From: DATNPH01 sp036703315 | Lineage (GTDB): Bacteria; Cyanobacteriota; Cyanobacteriia; Cyanobacteriales; Coleofasciculaceae | Reading direction: 5' to 3' | Length of the DNA: 41,832 nucleotides | NCBI GenBank assembly: GCA_036703315.1 | Contig: DATNPH010000279.1 | Location: 1 to 41,832 of the forward strand | Shown here: positions 7,016-16,004 of the stretch, one piece after another | Numbering within the stretch: position 1 is the stretch's first letter | How the letters are laid out: every line of letters begins with the position of its first letter | Notes under the pieces: model-generated | Databases searched by the model: none | What the model saw: only the letters and a program-made list of their open reading frames with translations | Told to the model about the DNA's origin: nothing | Position numbers and translations under genes: made by a program

Positions 7016-10000
7016 CACCGAATCATTTAAGTTCATGGTTCCTGAGGCTTCATCCTGATTGGCTACCAACGTTTGCACCAATCTTACTAGGGTTGATAGT
7101 CTTCCTCGTTGGGTTGGGTGTGCTAAATGGATGGGCATCCGTGCAACTGATCACGCTGGTGCTCTTGACATTATGCACAATGTTGCCATTGCCAATAGTG
7201 CCGCTGATATTCCTTGTGGGGCTTGTCATACTGTTGATGGGACTGGTACAGGGTGAAGAGGAGCTGCTAATACGTCAATTTATTGAACTGGGCACTATAG
7301 CGGCATTCAGTATTTTGCTATGCAGGTTTCTACGGGGCATCGAGTGGCGGTTAGCATCTCAATCGGTACTGACTACTCTTACCGATGCCGACGTAAAAGC
7401 CACTCCCGATACACTTATCACTCAAGCCCTCAGTTTACTGCGTGACTTTGCCTATGCCGACGCGGCGATCGCTCTGCGTCAACTCGATGAGGTTACCGCC
7501 CAAGCGCTGGTATGCTTGCCTCCAAAAGCTCTCCCTGATCAACTGACCACTCCCGTCCTTTTTGAGGAAGCGATCGCTCAAAACCGCTGCCTCTACTATG
7601 TAGACTACCCTTCTACCCCTGGTGCTTCTCATGTCTTATTAGCCAAAGGAACTCAGTCCCTTGCTGTGCTGCCACTTTACCCCCCTCTTACTCAGAAGGG
7701 AGAAAAGGGAGTACAGGGCGCAATCCTGCTAATTTGGCATCGTCGATGTGAAATCTCGCCACACCTGCGAGAATTTATCGAATCGCTACTCGGACAGTTA
7801 CGCACCCTGCTGCAATTCTGCGATACTACCCTACGCCTCGATAAGCTACAGGCACGCTTTGGTGCCATATTAGAGACGATTCATCAAGGCGTGGTATTTG
7901 TTGATGAAAGTGGTGAACAGGGTTGGGTCAATCAATCAGCTGCCCTACAACTTGACTTAACCCCAGGCGCGATCGAGCCACCAGTACTTGCCCAAGCCAT
8001 GGCAATGCTACGCACTAATGCTGATAATCAAGCAGAAATCGCGGCACAGGCGGCACAGTATTTCTCTAAGCCTCAGCCAGAAATTCGCAACTGGAACTGG
8101 GTTTTCAGCCAACCTCAGCCAAAAGTCCTAAGTATCTCTAGCACGCCGACTCGTGTACATGACGTACCCGGTCGCCTCTGGATATTAGACGATATTACTG
8201 AGCGATATTTCGCGCAATTGGCGCTAGTTGAGCGCTCTCAGGAATTATCTCAGGCGAATCTTGAACTGGAAAAGGCAAAGGCAACTGCCGAAGCCGCGAC
8301 TCAGGTTAAGAGTCAATTTCTCGCCAATATGAGCCACGAAATCCGCACACCGATGAATGCCATCATCGGTATGACGGGGCTATTGCTCAACACTGAGCTA
8401 ACGACGGGGCAACATGATTTTGTTCAAACAATCCAGAGCAGCAGTGATGCTTTACTGGCACTTATTAATGACATTCTTGACCTCTCGAAAATTGAATCAG
8501 GCAAACTGGAGCTTGAAGAGTATTCCTTTAATCTACGAACTTGTGTTGAAGAATCTCTTGATTTACTAGCTCTCAAAGCCACTGAAAAAGGGATTGAATT
8601 AGCTTATTGGATTCATCCTCAAACTCCTAACAAGATTGTGGGAGATGTCACTCGGTTACGCCAAATCTTAGTGAATATGCTCAGTAATGCGATCAAGTTC
8701 ACAGAGGCAGGAGAAGTGGTGGTTTCAGTGGTCGGTCGTCCATTGATTGCTAATGGCAAAGATTCCAAACAATTAGCCATGAGCCAACAATACGAAATCC
8801 AATTTGCCGTTAAAGATACAGGAATTGGTATTCCCGCCGACCGACTAGACCGCTTGTTCAAGTCCTTCAGTCAAGTTGATTCTTCGACCACTCGTCAATA
8901 TGGTGGAACTGGATTAGGTTTAGCGATCGGCAAACAACTCAGCGAGATGATGGGAGGTCGGATGTGGGTGGAAAGTCAAGTGGGTGAAGGCTCGACTTTT
9001 TATTTCACCATGGTTGCTGCATCTGCTCCGAATTTATTACCCTTTGACTCTGCCTATCGATCGCTTCAATTAGATGACAGGCGACTGCTAATTGTGGATG
9101 ATAACGCGACGAATCGGCAGATCTTGACGCTACAAGCCGAGTCTTGGGGAATGATTCCCTGTGCAGCGGAATCTGGCTTTGAAGTTCTCGACTGGCTTCG
9201 TCAGGGGAAAGAGTTTGACATGGCAGTTCTAGACATGCAAATGCCCAAAATGGATGGTCTGACTCTAGCCGCAGAAATTCGTAAGCAGCCTGGTTACCAG
9301 AACTTGCCCTTAATTATGTTGACTTCCCTAGGAAGACCAGAAACAGATGATCATTCTCCTGCTTTCGTAAACTTCGCTGCCTTTTTAACCAAGCCGATCA
9401 AACAATCTCATCTCTACAATGTCTTGATCGATATCTTGGGAGAACAGCCCATCCCCGTGAAGCCTTCCCCCATTACCCCACCTAAACTGAGTCCTGAATT
9501 GGCTCAACAGCATCCCCTACGAATTTTGTTAACTGAGGACAATACCGTTAATCAAAAAGTAGCTTTACTTCTACTAAAACAACTCGGCTATCAAGCGGAT
9601 GTAGCCAGCAATGGATTGCAAGCACTGGAAGCTCTGCGTCGCCAACCCTATGACGTGGTGTTTATGGATATGCAAATGCCAGAAATGGATGGCTTAACAG
9701 CCACTCGCCACATTTGCCAAGAATGGTCAGAGGATACGCGCCCCCGAATTATTGCCATGACCGCCAATGCTATGCAAGGCGATCGCGAAGAGTGCCTTGA
9801 GGCAGGAATGGACGATTACGTCAGCAAGCCTATCCGGGTAGAAGCGCTCATTCAAGCGTTGAGGAAGTGTCAGCCAACTCAAGAGGGGGAGCGTGAGACA
9901 AAGGGAGAGTGGGACGGAGGGAAAGTGGGGCAAAGGGAGAACTTCACCCCTTTACCCCCTCACCGCCTTACCTCCTCACCTCCTCATCTGCTCATCTCCT

Positions 10001-10371
10001 CACCTCCACTCGCCATTGATGCCAAAGTACTAGCATCCTTCCGGGAGATGATCAATGAAAATGCCGATGAAATATTGGTTGAGATGATTGATTGCTACCT
10101 GGAAGATGCTCCACAACTACTAAGCGCGATCGCGCAAGCGGTTACTCAAGGCAACGCCAAGCAGTTGCGATATGCAACACATACCCTGAAGTCAAGCAGT
10201 GCTACCCTTGGCGCGACAACCCTCTCCCATCTGTGCAAAGAGTTGGAAGTCATGAGTCGTACTGGGCATACTGACGGTGGAGTAGACAAAGTCCCGCAGA
10301 TTGAAGCTGAGTATGAGCGAGTCAAAGTGGCTCTGGAACTAGAACGTCAGCAAGCTAATGGTAATGGGTAA
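7000..10371 (+). CDS. Membrane hybrid histidine kinase (TM-GAF-PAS-HK-REC-REC-HPt)
   Basis: A 1123-residue multidomain sensor. Hydrophobic helices occupy roughly residues 22-105, followed by a GAF-like region (about 120-280), a PAS-like region (about 290-400), a coiled linker, HisKA with His446 in NMSHEIRTPMNAI, HATPase_c (N box near 565, DTGIGIP near 607, GGTGLGLAIG near 635), REC1 with acceptor Asp745, REC2 with Asp890 and an HPt domain with His1061 in THTLKSS. This is a complete internal phosphorelay. The GAF-like part carries a short repeat-derived insertion near 227-238, and the REC2-HPt linker (about 961-1003) is encoded by an intergenic-type repeat. Its ATG at 7000 lies inside the upstream RsbQ-like gene, so the hydrolase is the obvious candidate input partner. 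No output domain is present; a partner regulator is needed. Confidence 0.93.
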   Translation: MSCRLTPNHLSSWFLRLHPDWLPTFAPILLGLIVFLVGLGVLNGWASVQLITLVLLTLCTMLPLPIVPLIFLVGLVILLMGLVQGEEELLIRQFIELGTIAAFSILLCRFLRGIEWRLASQSVLTTLTDADVKATPDTLITQALSLLRDFAYADAAIALRQLDEVTAQALVCLPPKALPDQLTTPVLFEEAIAQNRCLYYVDYPSTPGASHVLLAKGTQSLAVLPLYPPLTQKGEKGVQGAILLIWHRRCEISPHLREFIESLLGQLRTLLQFCDTTLRLDKLQARFGAILETIHQGVVFVDESGEQGWVNQSAALQLDLTPGAIEPPVLAQAMAMLRTNADNQAEIAAQAAQYFSKPQPEIRNWNWVFSQPQPKVLSISSTPTRVHDVPGRLWILDDITERYFAQLALVERSQELSQANLELEKAKATAEAATQVKSQFLANMSHEIRTPMNAIIGMTGLLLNTELTTGQHDFVQTIQSSSDALLALINDILDLSKIESGKLELEEYSFNLRTCVEESLDLLALKATEKGIELAYWIHPQTPNKIVGDVTRLRQILVNMLSNAIKFTEAGEVVVSVVGRPLIANGKDSKQLAMSQQYEIQFAVKDTGIGIPADRLDRLFKSFSQVDSSTTRQYGGTGLGLAIGKQLSEMMGGRMWVESQVGEGSTFYFTMVAASAPNLLPFDSAYRSLQLDDRRLLIVDDNATNRQILTLQAESWGMIPCAAESGFEVLDWLRQGKEFDMAVLDMQMPKMDGLTLAAEIRKQPGYQNLPLIMLTSLGRPETDDHSPAFVNFAAFLTKPIKQSHLYNVLIDILGEQPIPVKPSPITPPKLSPELAQQHPLRILLTEDNTVNQKVALLLLKQLGYQADVASNGLQALEALRRQPYDVVFMDMQMPEMDGLTATRHICQEWSEDTRPRIIAMTANAMQGDREECLEAGMDDYVSKPIRVEALIQALRKCQPTQEGERETKGEWDGGKVGQRENFTPLPPHRLTSSPPHLLISSPPLAIDAKVLASFREMINENADEILVEMIDCYLEDAPQLLSAIAQAVTQGNAKQLRYATHTLKSSSATLGATTLSHLCKELEVMSRTGHTDGGVDKVPQIEAEYERVKVALELERQQANGNG
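7678..7713 (+). repeat. Short in-frame repeat insertion in the kinase GAF region
   Basis: The codons for about YPPLTQKGEKGV interrupt an otherwise normal GAF strand (AVLPL ... QGAILLIWH). The DNA (CCCCCCTCTTACTCAGAAGG and following G-rich bases) resembles the C-run/G-run dispersed repeats seen in gaps of this window and inside ureC. Confidence 0.5.
9881..10008 (+). repeat. G-rich then C/T-rich repeat forming the REC2-HPt linker
   Basis: Within the hybrid kinase the base composition switches abruptly: a stretch of GGGAGAG/GGGAAAG-like units is followed by repeated CCTCACCTCCTCA units. The encoded linker is low in complexity (TPLPPHRLTSSPPHLLISSP). It resembles intergenic polypurine/polypyrimidine repeats such as those at 10362-10390 and 33975-34040. 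Confidence 0.65.
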
Positions 10372-10523
10372 TGGGGAATGGGGAATGGCAAAAAGATAAG
10401 CTCGCTATTGATACATGGCATTGAGTATCAATTTCTTCATCCAGTATTGGGTCTAGACTAGTGGTGAAGGGCGGCTTTTCTCCTCACCTTGTAGAGTGAT
10501 GGTAAAGCTAGCAGCGAAGATTG

Positions 10524-13001
10524 ATGAACAGTACTGCTACTCCAATAGATTCTCCGCTAATCCTAGTTGTCGATGACGACAAATTCATGCGGATTCAGCT
10601 GCGCCGAGCGATGGAACAAGCAGGATATCGGGTGGCAGAGGCAAATGATGGAGAAGAAGCATTAGCCGTCTACGCTGAGCTACACCCAGATATTGTCCTA
10701 TTGGATGCCATGATGCCAGGGATAGATGGGTTTACTTGTTGCACTCAACTGCAAACGCTCCCTGGCGGCGATCGCACACCTGTGTTGATGATTACGGCTC
10801 TTGAAGACCAAGAGTCGGTTGATCAAGCGTTTGAGGCAGGTGCGATCGATTACATTACTAAACCGATTCACTGGGCAGTACTGCGCCAACGAGTACGCCG
10901 TATCCTGCAAGCTAGTCGAACCTTGGAGGAATTACGACAGCAGACTGAGCGGGCACAATTGAGCGAGGAGCAACTGCGGCTAGCCTTAGATGCTGCAAAA
11001 ATGGGCACTTGGGACTGGGAGATCCAGAGCGGTACAGTTATGCCCTCAGCGGCTACGGAATCGATTTATGGTTTTGATCCAGGCTGTTTTGAAGGCACCT
11101 TTAAAAGCTTCCTCAGCCGTCTTCACCCTGAAGATCACGAATCAGTCACCGAAGCACTACGTCGCACGATGGAGGAGGGAGCGGACTACAATAGTGAGTT
11201 TCGCGTGATTTGGTCGGATGGTAGCGTTCATTGGGTAGTCAGCAAAGGTCAAGTCTATTACGACAACATCGGTAAACCTAGACGGATGACCGGGATTAAT
11301 ATGGACATGACTGAACGCAAGCAGGCAGAGGAAGCCCTGCGAAAAAGCGAGGCACGACTAAGATTAGCGCTCGAAGCGGCTCACACGGGTATCTGGGACT
11401 GGAATATCCTGAGCAACACAGTTGATTGGTCTGATAACATTGAACAGCTATTCAGTTTACCAACTGGCAGCCTGGGCAAAACTTATAAAGCCTTCCTAGA
11501 CTGTGTTCATCCTGAAGACCGTGAAGTCGTTGCTCAATCCGTGAAACGAGCCCTTGAGGAGGGAGCAGACCACGATATTGAATTTCGTATTGTTTGGCCT
11601 GATGGAAGCGTCCGATGGATGGCAGGGCATAGCAAGGTTTTTTACGACAAAACTGGCAAGGCAGTGCGGATGCTGGGGACAATCCTAGACATCACTGATC
11701 GCAAGCGATCGCAAGAGGAATTACAGCGCCAGAATCTGCGATCGCAATTATTTGCCGAAGTTACGCTGAAAATCCGCCAATCTTTGCAGCTTAAGGAAAT
11801 TCTTCAAACCACTGTCACCGAAGTGCAAAGGATTTTCCAGACTGATCGAGTCTTAATCTTTCAGTTTTGGTCGAATGGACTCGGCAAAATCGTCACAGAA
11901 GCTGTAAATCCTGAGTGGCCATCTGTGTTAGGTAGAAAGATTGTTGATGACTATTTTGAATCCGAGTACTTACGCCGATACAAGCTGGGGCGAATTTACA
12001 CCATCGATGATATAGAAAAGGCTGAGGTGCCATCCTGCCTAATTGACTTCATGCAAGAATTCGATGTTAAAGCCAAGCTTGCTGTACCGATTTTCTTAAA
12101 AGAAAAACTCTGGGGTTTGCTGATTGCTCATCAATGTGCTAGTACTCGGCACTGGTCTAGTTTTGAAACTGAACTCCTAGCCCAGTTAGCCAATCAAATC
12201 GGCATTGCTCTAGCTCAAGCACAAATGTTAGAACAAGAAACCCATCAGCGTCAGGAGCTAGCCCGTTCCAATAGCGAACTAGAAAAGTTTGCCCATGTTG
12301 CCTCCCACGACTTACAGGAGCCGTTGCGTAAGATCCAGACCTTTGGCGATCGGCTTAAGGTTAAATGTGATGATGCACTGACCGATCAGGGACGCGACTA
12401 CGTAGAGCGGATGCAGAATGCCGCCAACCGAATGCAGATCTTGATCAATGATCTACTGACGCTTTCACGGGTTACGACCAAGGCTCAACCCTTTGTTCCG
12501 GTGGATCTGGCTCAGATCGTTCAAGAGGTCTTATCTGACTTAGAAGTGCGTATTGAGCAGACCAAGGCACAGGTAGAAGTAGGGTTGCTACCTACTATTG
12601 ACGCTGACCCCTTACAAATGCGTCAACTCCTACAAAACCTGATTGGTAATGCGCTGAAATTCTACCCAACAGGAGACTTCCCACGAGTCAACATCTATAG
12701 TCAACTTCTCAAGGGTGAAGAACAGACACCAGCAGAAAACTCTGCTACGCTTTGTCAGATTATCGTAAAGGACAGTGGCATTGGTTTCGACGAAAAGTAT
12801 CTTGACCGCATCTTCAACGTTTTTCAACGCCTTCACACTCGTAGCGAATACGAGGGAACAGGTATGGGTTTAGCCATCTGCCGTAAAATTGCCGAGCGTC
12901 ATAGCGGCAGCATCACAGCAGAAAGTACGCTAGGACAAGGCGCAACATTTATTGTCACGTTGCCTATTAAACACTACCAAGGAGAAGATTCTGAGTCTTG
13001 A
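10524..13001 (+). CDS. Cytosolic histidine kinase (REC-PAS-PAS-GAF-HK)
   Basis: An 825-residue kinase without membrane segments. Order: an N-terminal receiver (about 10-125) with acceptor Asp61 in IVLLDAMMP, two PAS_3-type domains (about 148-262 and 275-390; each with a WDW segment, a HPED motif and an EFR(I/V) strand), a GAF domain (about 400-575), HisKA with His595 in HVASHDLQEPLRKI, and HATPase_c ending near 820 (DSGIGF, EGTGMGLAIC). The GAF resembles those of cyanobacterial phytochrome-like kinases but has HQC in the loop instead of a Cys-His chromophore motif, so bilin binding is not supported. The ATG at 10524 is preferred to the adjoining TTG. An N-terminal receiver suggests it accepts phosphate from another kinase, plausibly the hybrid kinase 152 bases upstream. 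Confidence 0.92.
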   Translation: MNSTATPIDSPLILVVDDDKFMRIQLRRAMEQAGYRVAEANDGEEALAVYAELHPDIVLLDAMMPGIDGFTCCTQLQTLPGGDRTPVLMITALEDQESVDQAFEAGAIDYITKPIHWAVLRQRVRRILQASRTLEELRQQTERAQLSEEQLRLALDAAKMGTWDWEIQSGTVMPSAATESIYGFDPGCFEGTFKSFLSRLHPEDHESVTEALRRTMEEGADYNSEFRVIWSDGSVHWVVSKGQVYYDNIGKPRRMTGINMDMTERKQAEEALRKSEARLRLALEAAHTGIWDWNILSNTVDWSDNIEQLFSLPTGSLGKTYKAFLDCVHPEDREVVAQSVKRALEEGADHDIEFRIVWPDGSVRWMAGHSKVFYDKTGKAVRMLGTILDITDRKRSQEELQRQNLRSQLFAEVTLKIRQSLQLKEILQTTVTEVQRIFQTDRVLIFQFWSNGLGKIVTEAVNPEWPSVLGRKIVDDYFESEYLRRYKLGRIYTIDDIEKAEVPSCLIDFMQEFDVKAKLAVPIFLKEKLWGLLIAHQCASTRHWSSFETELLAQLANQIGIALAQAQMLEQETHQRQELARSNSELEKFAHVASHDLQEPLRKIQTFGDRLKVKCDDALTDQGRDYVERMQNAANRMQILINDLLTLSRVTTKAQPFVPVDLAQIVQEVLSDLEVRIEQTKAQVEVGLLPTIDADPLQMRQLLQNLIGNALKFYPTGDFPRVNIYSQLLKGEEQTPAENSATLCQIIVKDSGIGFDEKYLDRIFNVFQRLHTRSEYEGTGMGLAICRKIAERHSGSITAESTLGQGATFIVTLPIKHYQGEDSES

Positions 13002-13142
13002 ACCCATGGCTGAAGACTTAGGTGTGTAAGGACAGCTACACGCGGGGCGGAAGAACCTTTTAAGCGATCAAACATTTATAGCTGTCGCCATAAAGGTTAG
13101 GACAGATCTAACAGGTGAAACAACCACGTACCAGTAATAAAG

Positions 13143-13184
13143 CTTCTGCCCTCTGCCTTCTGGCTTCTGCCTTCTGCCTTCTGC
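13143..13184. repeat. STRR heptamer array (CTTCTGC)n
   Basis: About six tandem heptamers of the form CTTCTGC/CCTCTGC, one interrupted by TGG. This is the short tandemly repeated repetitive sequence type known from filamentous cyanobacteria. Confidence 0.75.
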
Positions 13185-13347
13185 TATAACTTGCATATTG
13201 CTCTTACAAGAGAGCCAGCAAAAAATGAACTCCCCTTGCTAAAGGGAAAGTTGGGGAGGGGTTCTTTGTATTTTTGCAAGAGGTCTGGTAGCTTCCCCGC
13301 TCAATACATGACCAGCTTCAGCCAGAAATAGCTACATTTGTTTAGTT

Positions 13348-13384
13348 ACGGCACCTAAGTCGGCTTACCAGTTTCTGGTGCCGT
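13348..13384. promoter_or_regulatory. 8-bp stem upstream of the receiver gene
   Basis: ACGGCACC (13348-13355) and GGTGCCGT (13377-13384) are perfect inverted complements around a 21-base loop. It could be part of a leader or a terminator. No T-run follows. Confidence 0.35.
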
Positions 13385-13606
13385 TATGGATGAATTGGAT
13401 GAATATAGCTGTCTTCCTGGGTCAAAAAGCTGTGGGTAGCCCAACTAATTTTATATAAATAAGGAGTACATCTAAATAATGGTTATAGCTATCAGTCCGA
13501 GTTTGGACAAAGGTGCTAAAGCATCCTTGTCATCTTGCCTCCCAAAGCTGTCAGTGCAGGGGGACATAGCCCAATTAGTGGGCTTCCAAGCTGCTCGGAG
13601 GTCTCT

Positions 13607-14080
13607 GTGAAGGGTCGCCGAACAACTGTCACAATCCTGATGGCTGATGACGATGAGGACGACTGCATGTTGGCTCGTGAGGCATTGACAGAGAGCCGAT
13701 TGGCTAATCATCTGCATTTCGTTCGGGATGGTGAGGAGTTGATGGATTATCTGTATCGGCGTGGTCAATATGCCCAAAAGAGCGATTCGCCCCGCCCAGG
13801 TTTGATCTTGCTGGATCTGAACATGCCGAAAAAAGATGGTCGTGAAGCGCTCAAAGAGATTAAATCTGATCCAAATCTACGGCAAATCCCTATCGTGGTA
13901 TTAACAACCTCAAAAACTGAGGAAGACATTTATCGCAGTTATGACCTCGGGGCGAACTCGTTCATTTCTAAACCGCTGACCTTCGAGTCTTTAGTCGAGG
14001 TTATAAAGACCCTAGGAAGATACTGGTTTGAAATTGTTGAACTGCCGGTGGACGAATTTGGAGACGGAAATGGACAATAA
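13607..14080 (+). CDS. Rcp1-like single-domain response regulator
   Basis: A 157-residue receiver of the Rcp1/CheY-like family that pairs with phytochrome-type and other histidine kinases. The acid pocket is ADDDEDD (13-19), the phosphoacceptor is Asp70 in LILLDLNMPKKDG, the conserved Thr is in VVLTTS and the Lys is in FISKPLTF. There is no output domain. The GTG start at 13607 is chosen over an upstream ATG at 13535 because GGAGG lies five bases before it and the receiver fold begins directly after. The gene's stop codon overlaps the start of the next kinase by 11 bases, so the two are translationally coupled; the kinase's own receivers and this one probably work in one relay. Confidence 0.92.
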   Translation: MKGRRTTVTILMADDDEDDCMLAREALTESRLANHLHFVRDGEELMDYLYRRGQYAQKSDSPRPGLILLDLNMPKKDGREALKEIKSDPNLRQIPIVVLTTSKTEEDIYRSYDLGANSFISKPLTFESLVEVIKTLGRYWFEIVELPVDEFGDGNGQ

Positions 14081-16004
14081 CACAATCAGAGTACTACTGG
14101 TTGATGATGACGAGGATGACTATATCTTGACTCGTGACTGGTTCTCTGAAATTGAGGGAGTCAAATTTGAGCTGGAATGGATGGCAACTTATGATACGGC
14201 GGTGGAAGCGATCGCGCGTAACCAACACGATGTTTATCTTTTTGACTACCGTCTCGGTGAACGCAATGGGCTAGAACTCTTGCGGGAAGCCGTTGCTAAT
14301 GGCTGCCAACCCCCGATCATTTTACTAACCGGGCAAGGCGATCATGAAGTAGATGTCGAAGCCATGAAGGCTGGAGCCGCAGATTACTTAGATAAGAGCC
14401 AGATCGGAGCGCCTTTACTAGAACGTTCTATCCGCTACGCTATTGAGCGAAAGCAGACAGAACAGAAAATCCGTGAGCAAGCAGCCCTCTTGGATGTCGC
14501 CACAGATGCGATTCTCGTTCGAGATCTAGATAACACGATCCTTTTTTGGAACAAAGGTGCTGAACGCCTATACGGTTGGAAGACTCCTGATGCCCTCAGC
14601 AAGAATGCTAATGAGCTTTTGTATAAGGAAAGTCCGCCTAAATTTCAAGCAATCCAAAAAACTCTTTATGAGAAAGGTGAGTGGCAGGGTGAGTTGCATC
14701 AAGTTACAAAAGACGGCAAAGACATCATCGTCGCTAGCCGTTGGACTCTGGTGCGCGATTGTGAGGAGAAACCCAAATCAATCCTTGTCGTTAACACTGA
14801 CATTACCCAGCAGAAACAACTCGAAGCGCAGTTTCTTCGCGCCCAGCGCATGGAGAGTATCGGCACACTTGCCGGCGGTATTGCCCATGACTTGAACAAC
14901 GTACTGGCACCAATTCTGATGACAGCTCAACTCCTGGAGACACAACTTCATGATGAGCAGAGTAAGCGGTTGCTGCCAATACTGATAGCAAATGCGAAAC
15001 GCGGAGCGGCTTTAGTTAAACAAGTGCTGTCGTTTGCCCGAGGCCTTGAAGGGAAGTGTGCGATTCTTCAAACTAGGCATCTGATCTCAGAGATTAAGCA
15101 GATTATCCAAGAGACATTCCCAAAATCCATAGAAATCTCCACGAACATATCCCAATCCCTTGGGACTGTTTACGGAGATGCGACACAACTGCATCAGGTT
15201 CTCATGAACCTCTGTGTTAATGCTCGCGATGCCATGCCCTACGGGGGTACCTTAAGGATCTCTGCTGAAAATCTTTATATTGATGAAAACTATGCCCAGA
15301 TGAATCTTGACGCTCAAGTGGGTTCATATATTGTCATTACTGTTACGGATACAGGAGCGGGCATTTCCCCTGAAATATTGGATAGAATTTTTGAGCCATT
15401 CTTTACAACTAAAGAAATGGGCAAAGGTACGGGACTTGGTCTTTCAACAGTAATGGGCATCGTTAAAAGTCACCACGGTTTTATAAATGTATATAGCGAG
15501 GTAGGAAGAGGAACTCAATTTAAGGTTTACTTACCGGCGGCAGAAGCCATCCAATCGGAGCCAGTGGAAGATTCAGAACTACCGACAGGAGATGGAGAAT
15601 TAATTCTCGTTGTGGATGATGAACCCGCCATTCGAGACATTACTAAAACCTCGTTGCAAGCCTATAATTACAAAACTCTGACGGCTAGTGATGGGATCGA
15701 GGCAATAGCACTGTACGCGGATCACCGGGACGAAATTAGTGTTGTGTTGACGGATATGATGATGCCGTCTATGGATGGACCCACCACGATCCGGACTTTG
15801 CAAAAAATTAACCCACAGGTCAAGATTATTGCCGTGAGTGGACTTGCCTCAAGCGATAAGCTAGCGACAGCTGTTGACATTGGCGTCAAAACCTGCCTAT
15901 CAAAACCCTTCACAGTGAAGGAATTATTAAAAACCTTACAGGGAGTTCTCCATCCAAATCGAGAGACTGACACGTCTAACAAGCGACTACACACGTTCCG
16001 CTAA
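14070..16004 (+). CDS. Hybrid histidine kinase (REC-PAS-HK-REC)
   Basis: A 644-residue cytosolic kinase. The N-terminal receiver has acceptor Asp59 in VYLFDYRLGERNG, a PAS domain follows at about 135-250, HisKA has His273 in GGIAHDLNNVLAPI (the NtrB-like AHDxNN variant), HATPase_c contains DTGAGI and GKGTGLGLSTV, and a C-terminal receiver has Asp562 in VVLTDMMMPSMDG. The ATG at 14070 follows GGAGA and is preferred to a TTG at 14028. Having receivers at both ends suggests an intermediate in a relay, taking phosphate from upstream kinases and storing or passing it on. Its stop overlaps the stop of the convergent pyrB by four bases. Confidence 0.92.
   Translation: MDNNTIRVLLVDDDEDDYILTRDWFSEIEGVKFELEWMATYDTAVEAIARNQHDVYLFDYRLGERNGLELLREAVANGCQPPIILLTGQGDHEVDVEAMKAGAADYLDKSQIGAPLLERSIRYAIERKQTEQKIREQAALLDVATDAILVRDLDNTILFWNKGAERLYGWKTPDALSKNANELLYKESPPKFQAIQKTLYEKGEWQGELHQVTKDGKDIIVASRWTLVRDCEEKPKSILVVNTDITQQKQLEAQFLRAQRMESIGTLAGGIAHDLNNVLAPILMTAQLLETQLHDEQSKRLLPILIANAKRGAALVKQVLSFARGLEGKCAILQTRHLISEIKQIIQETFPKSIEISTNISQSLGTVYGDATQLHQVLMNLCVNARDAMPYGGTLRISAENLYIDENYAQMNLDAQVGSYIVITVTDTGAGISPEILDRIFEPFFTTKEMGKGTGLGLSTVMGIVKSHHGFINVYSEVGRGTQFKVYLPAAEAIQSEPVEDSELPTGDGELILVVDDEPAIRDITKTSLQAYNYKTLTASDGIEAIALYADHRDEISVVLTDMMMPSMDGPTTIRTLQKINPQVKIIAVSGLASSDKLATAVDIGVKTCLSKPFTVKELLKTLQGVLHPNRETDTSNKRLHTFR

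Larger units (their letters stand above)
13002..13606. other. Repeat-rich intergenic gap
   Basis: It holds an STRR heptamer array (13143-13184), a dispersed C-run/G-run repeat (about 13231-13266) and an 8-bp stem at 13348-13384. An inverted pair GACAGCTA/TAGCTGTC (near 13031 and 13079) may mark a small element. No gene is seen; the promoter for the following receiver gene should lie toward the right end. Confidence 0.5.

Noticed and set aside
12120..12170. Possible bilin-binding GAF (cyanobacteriochrome) in the second kinase
   Set aside because: The loop has HQC rather than a Cys-His chromophore motif, so photoreception is not supported.
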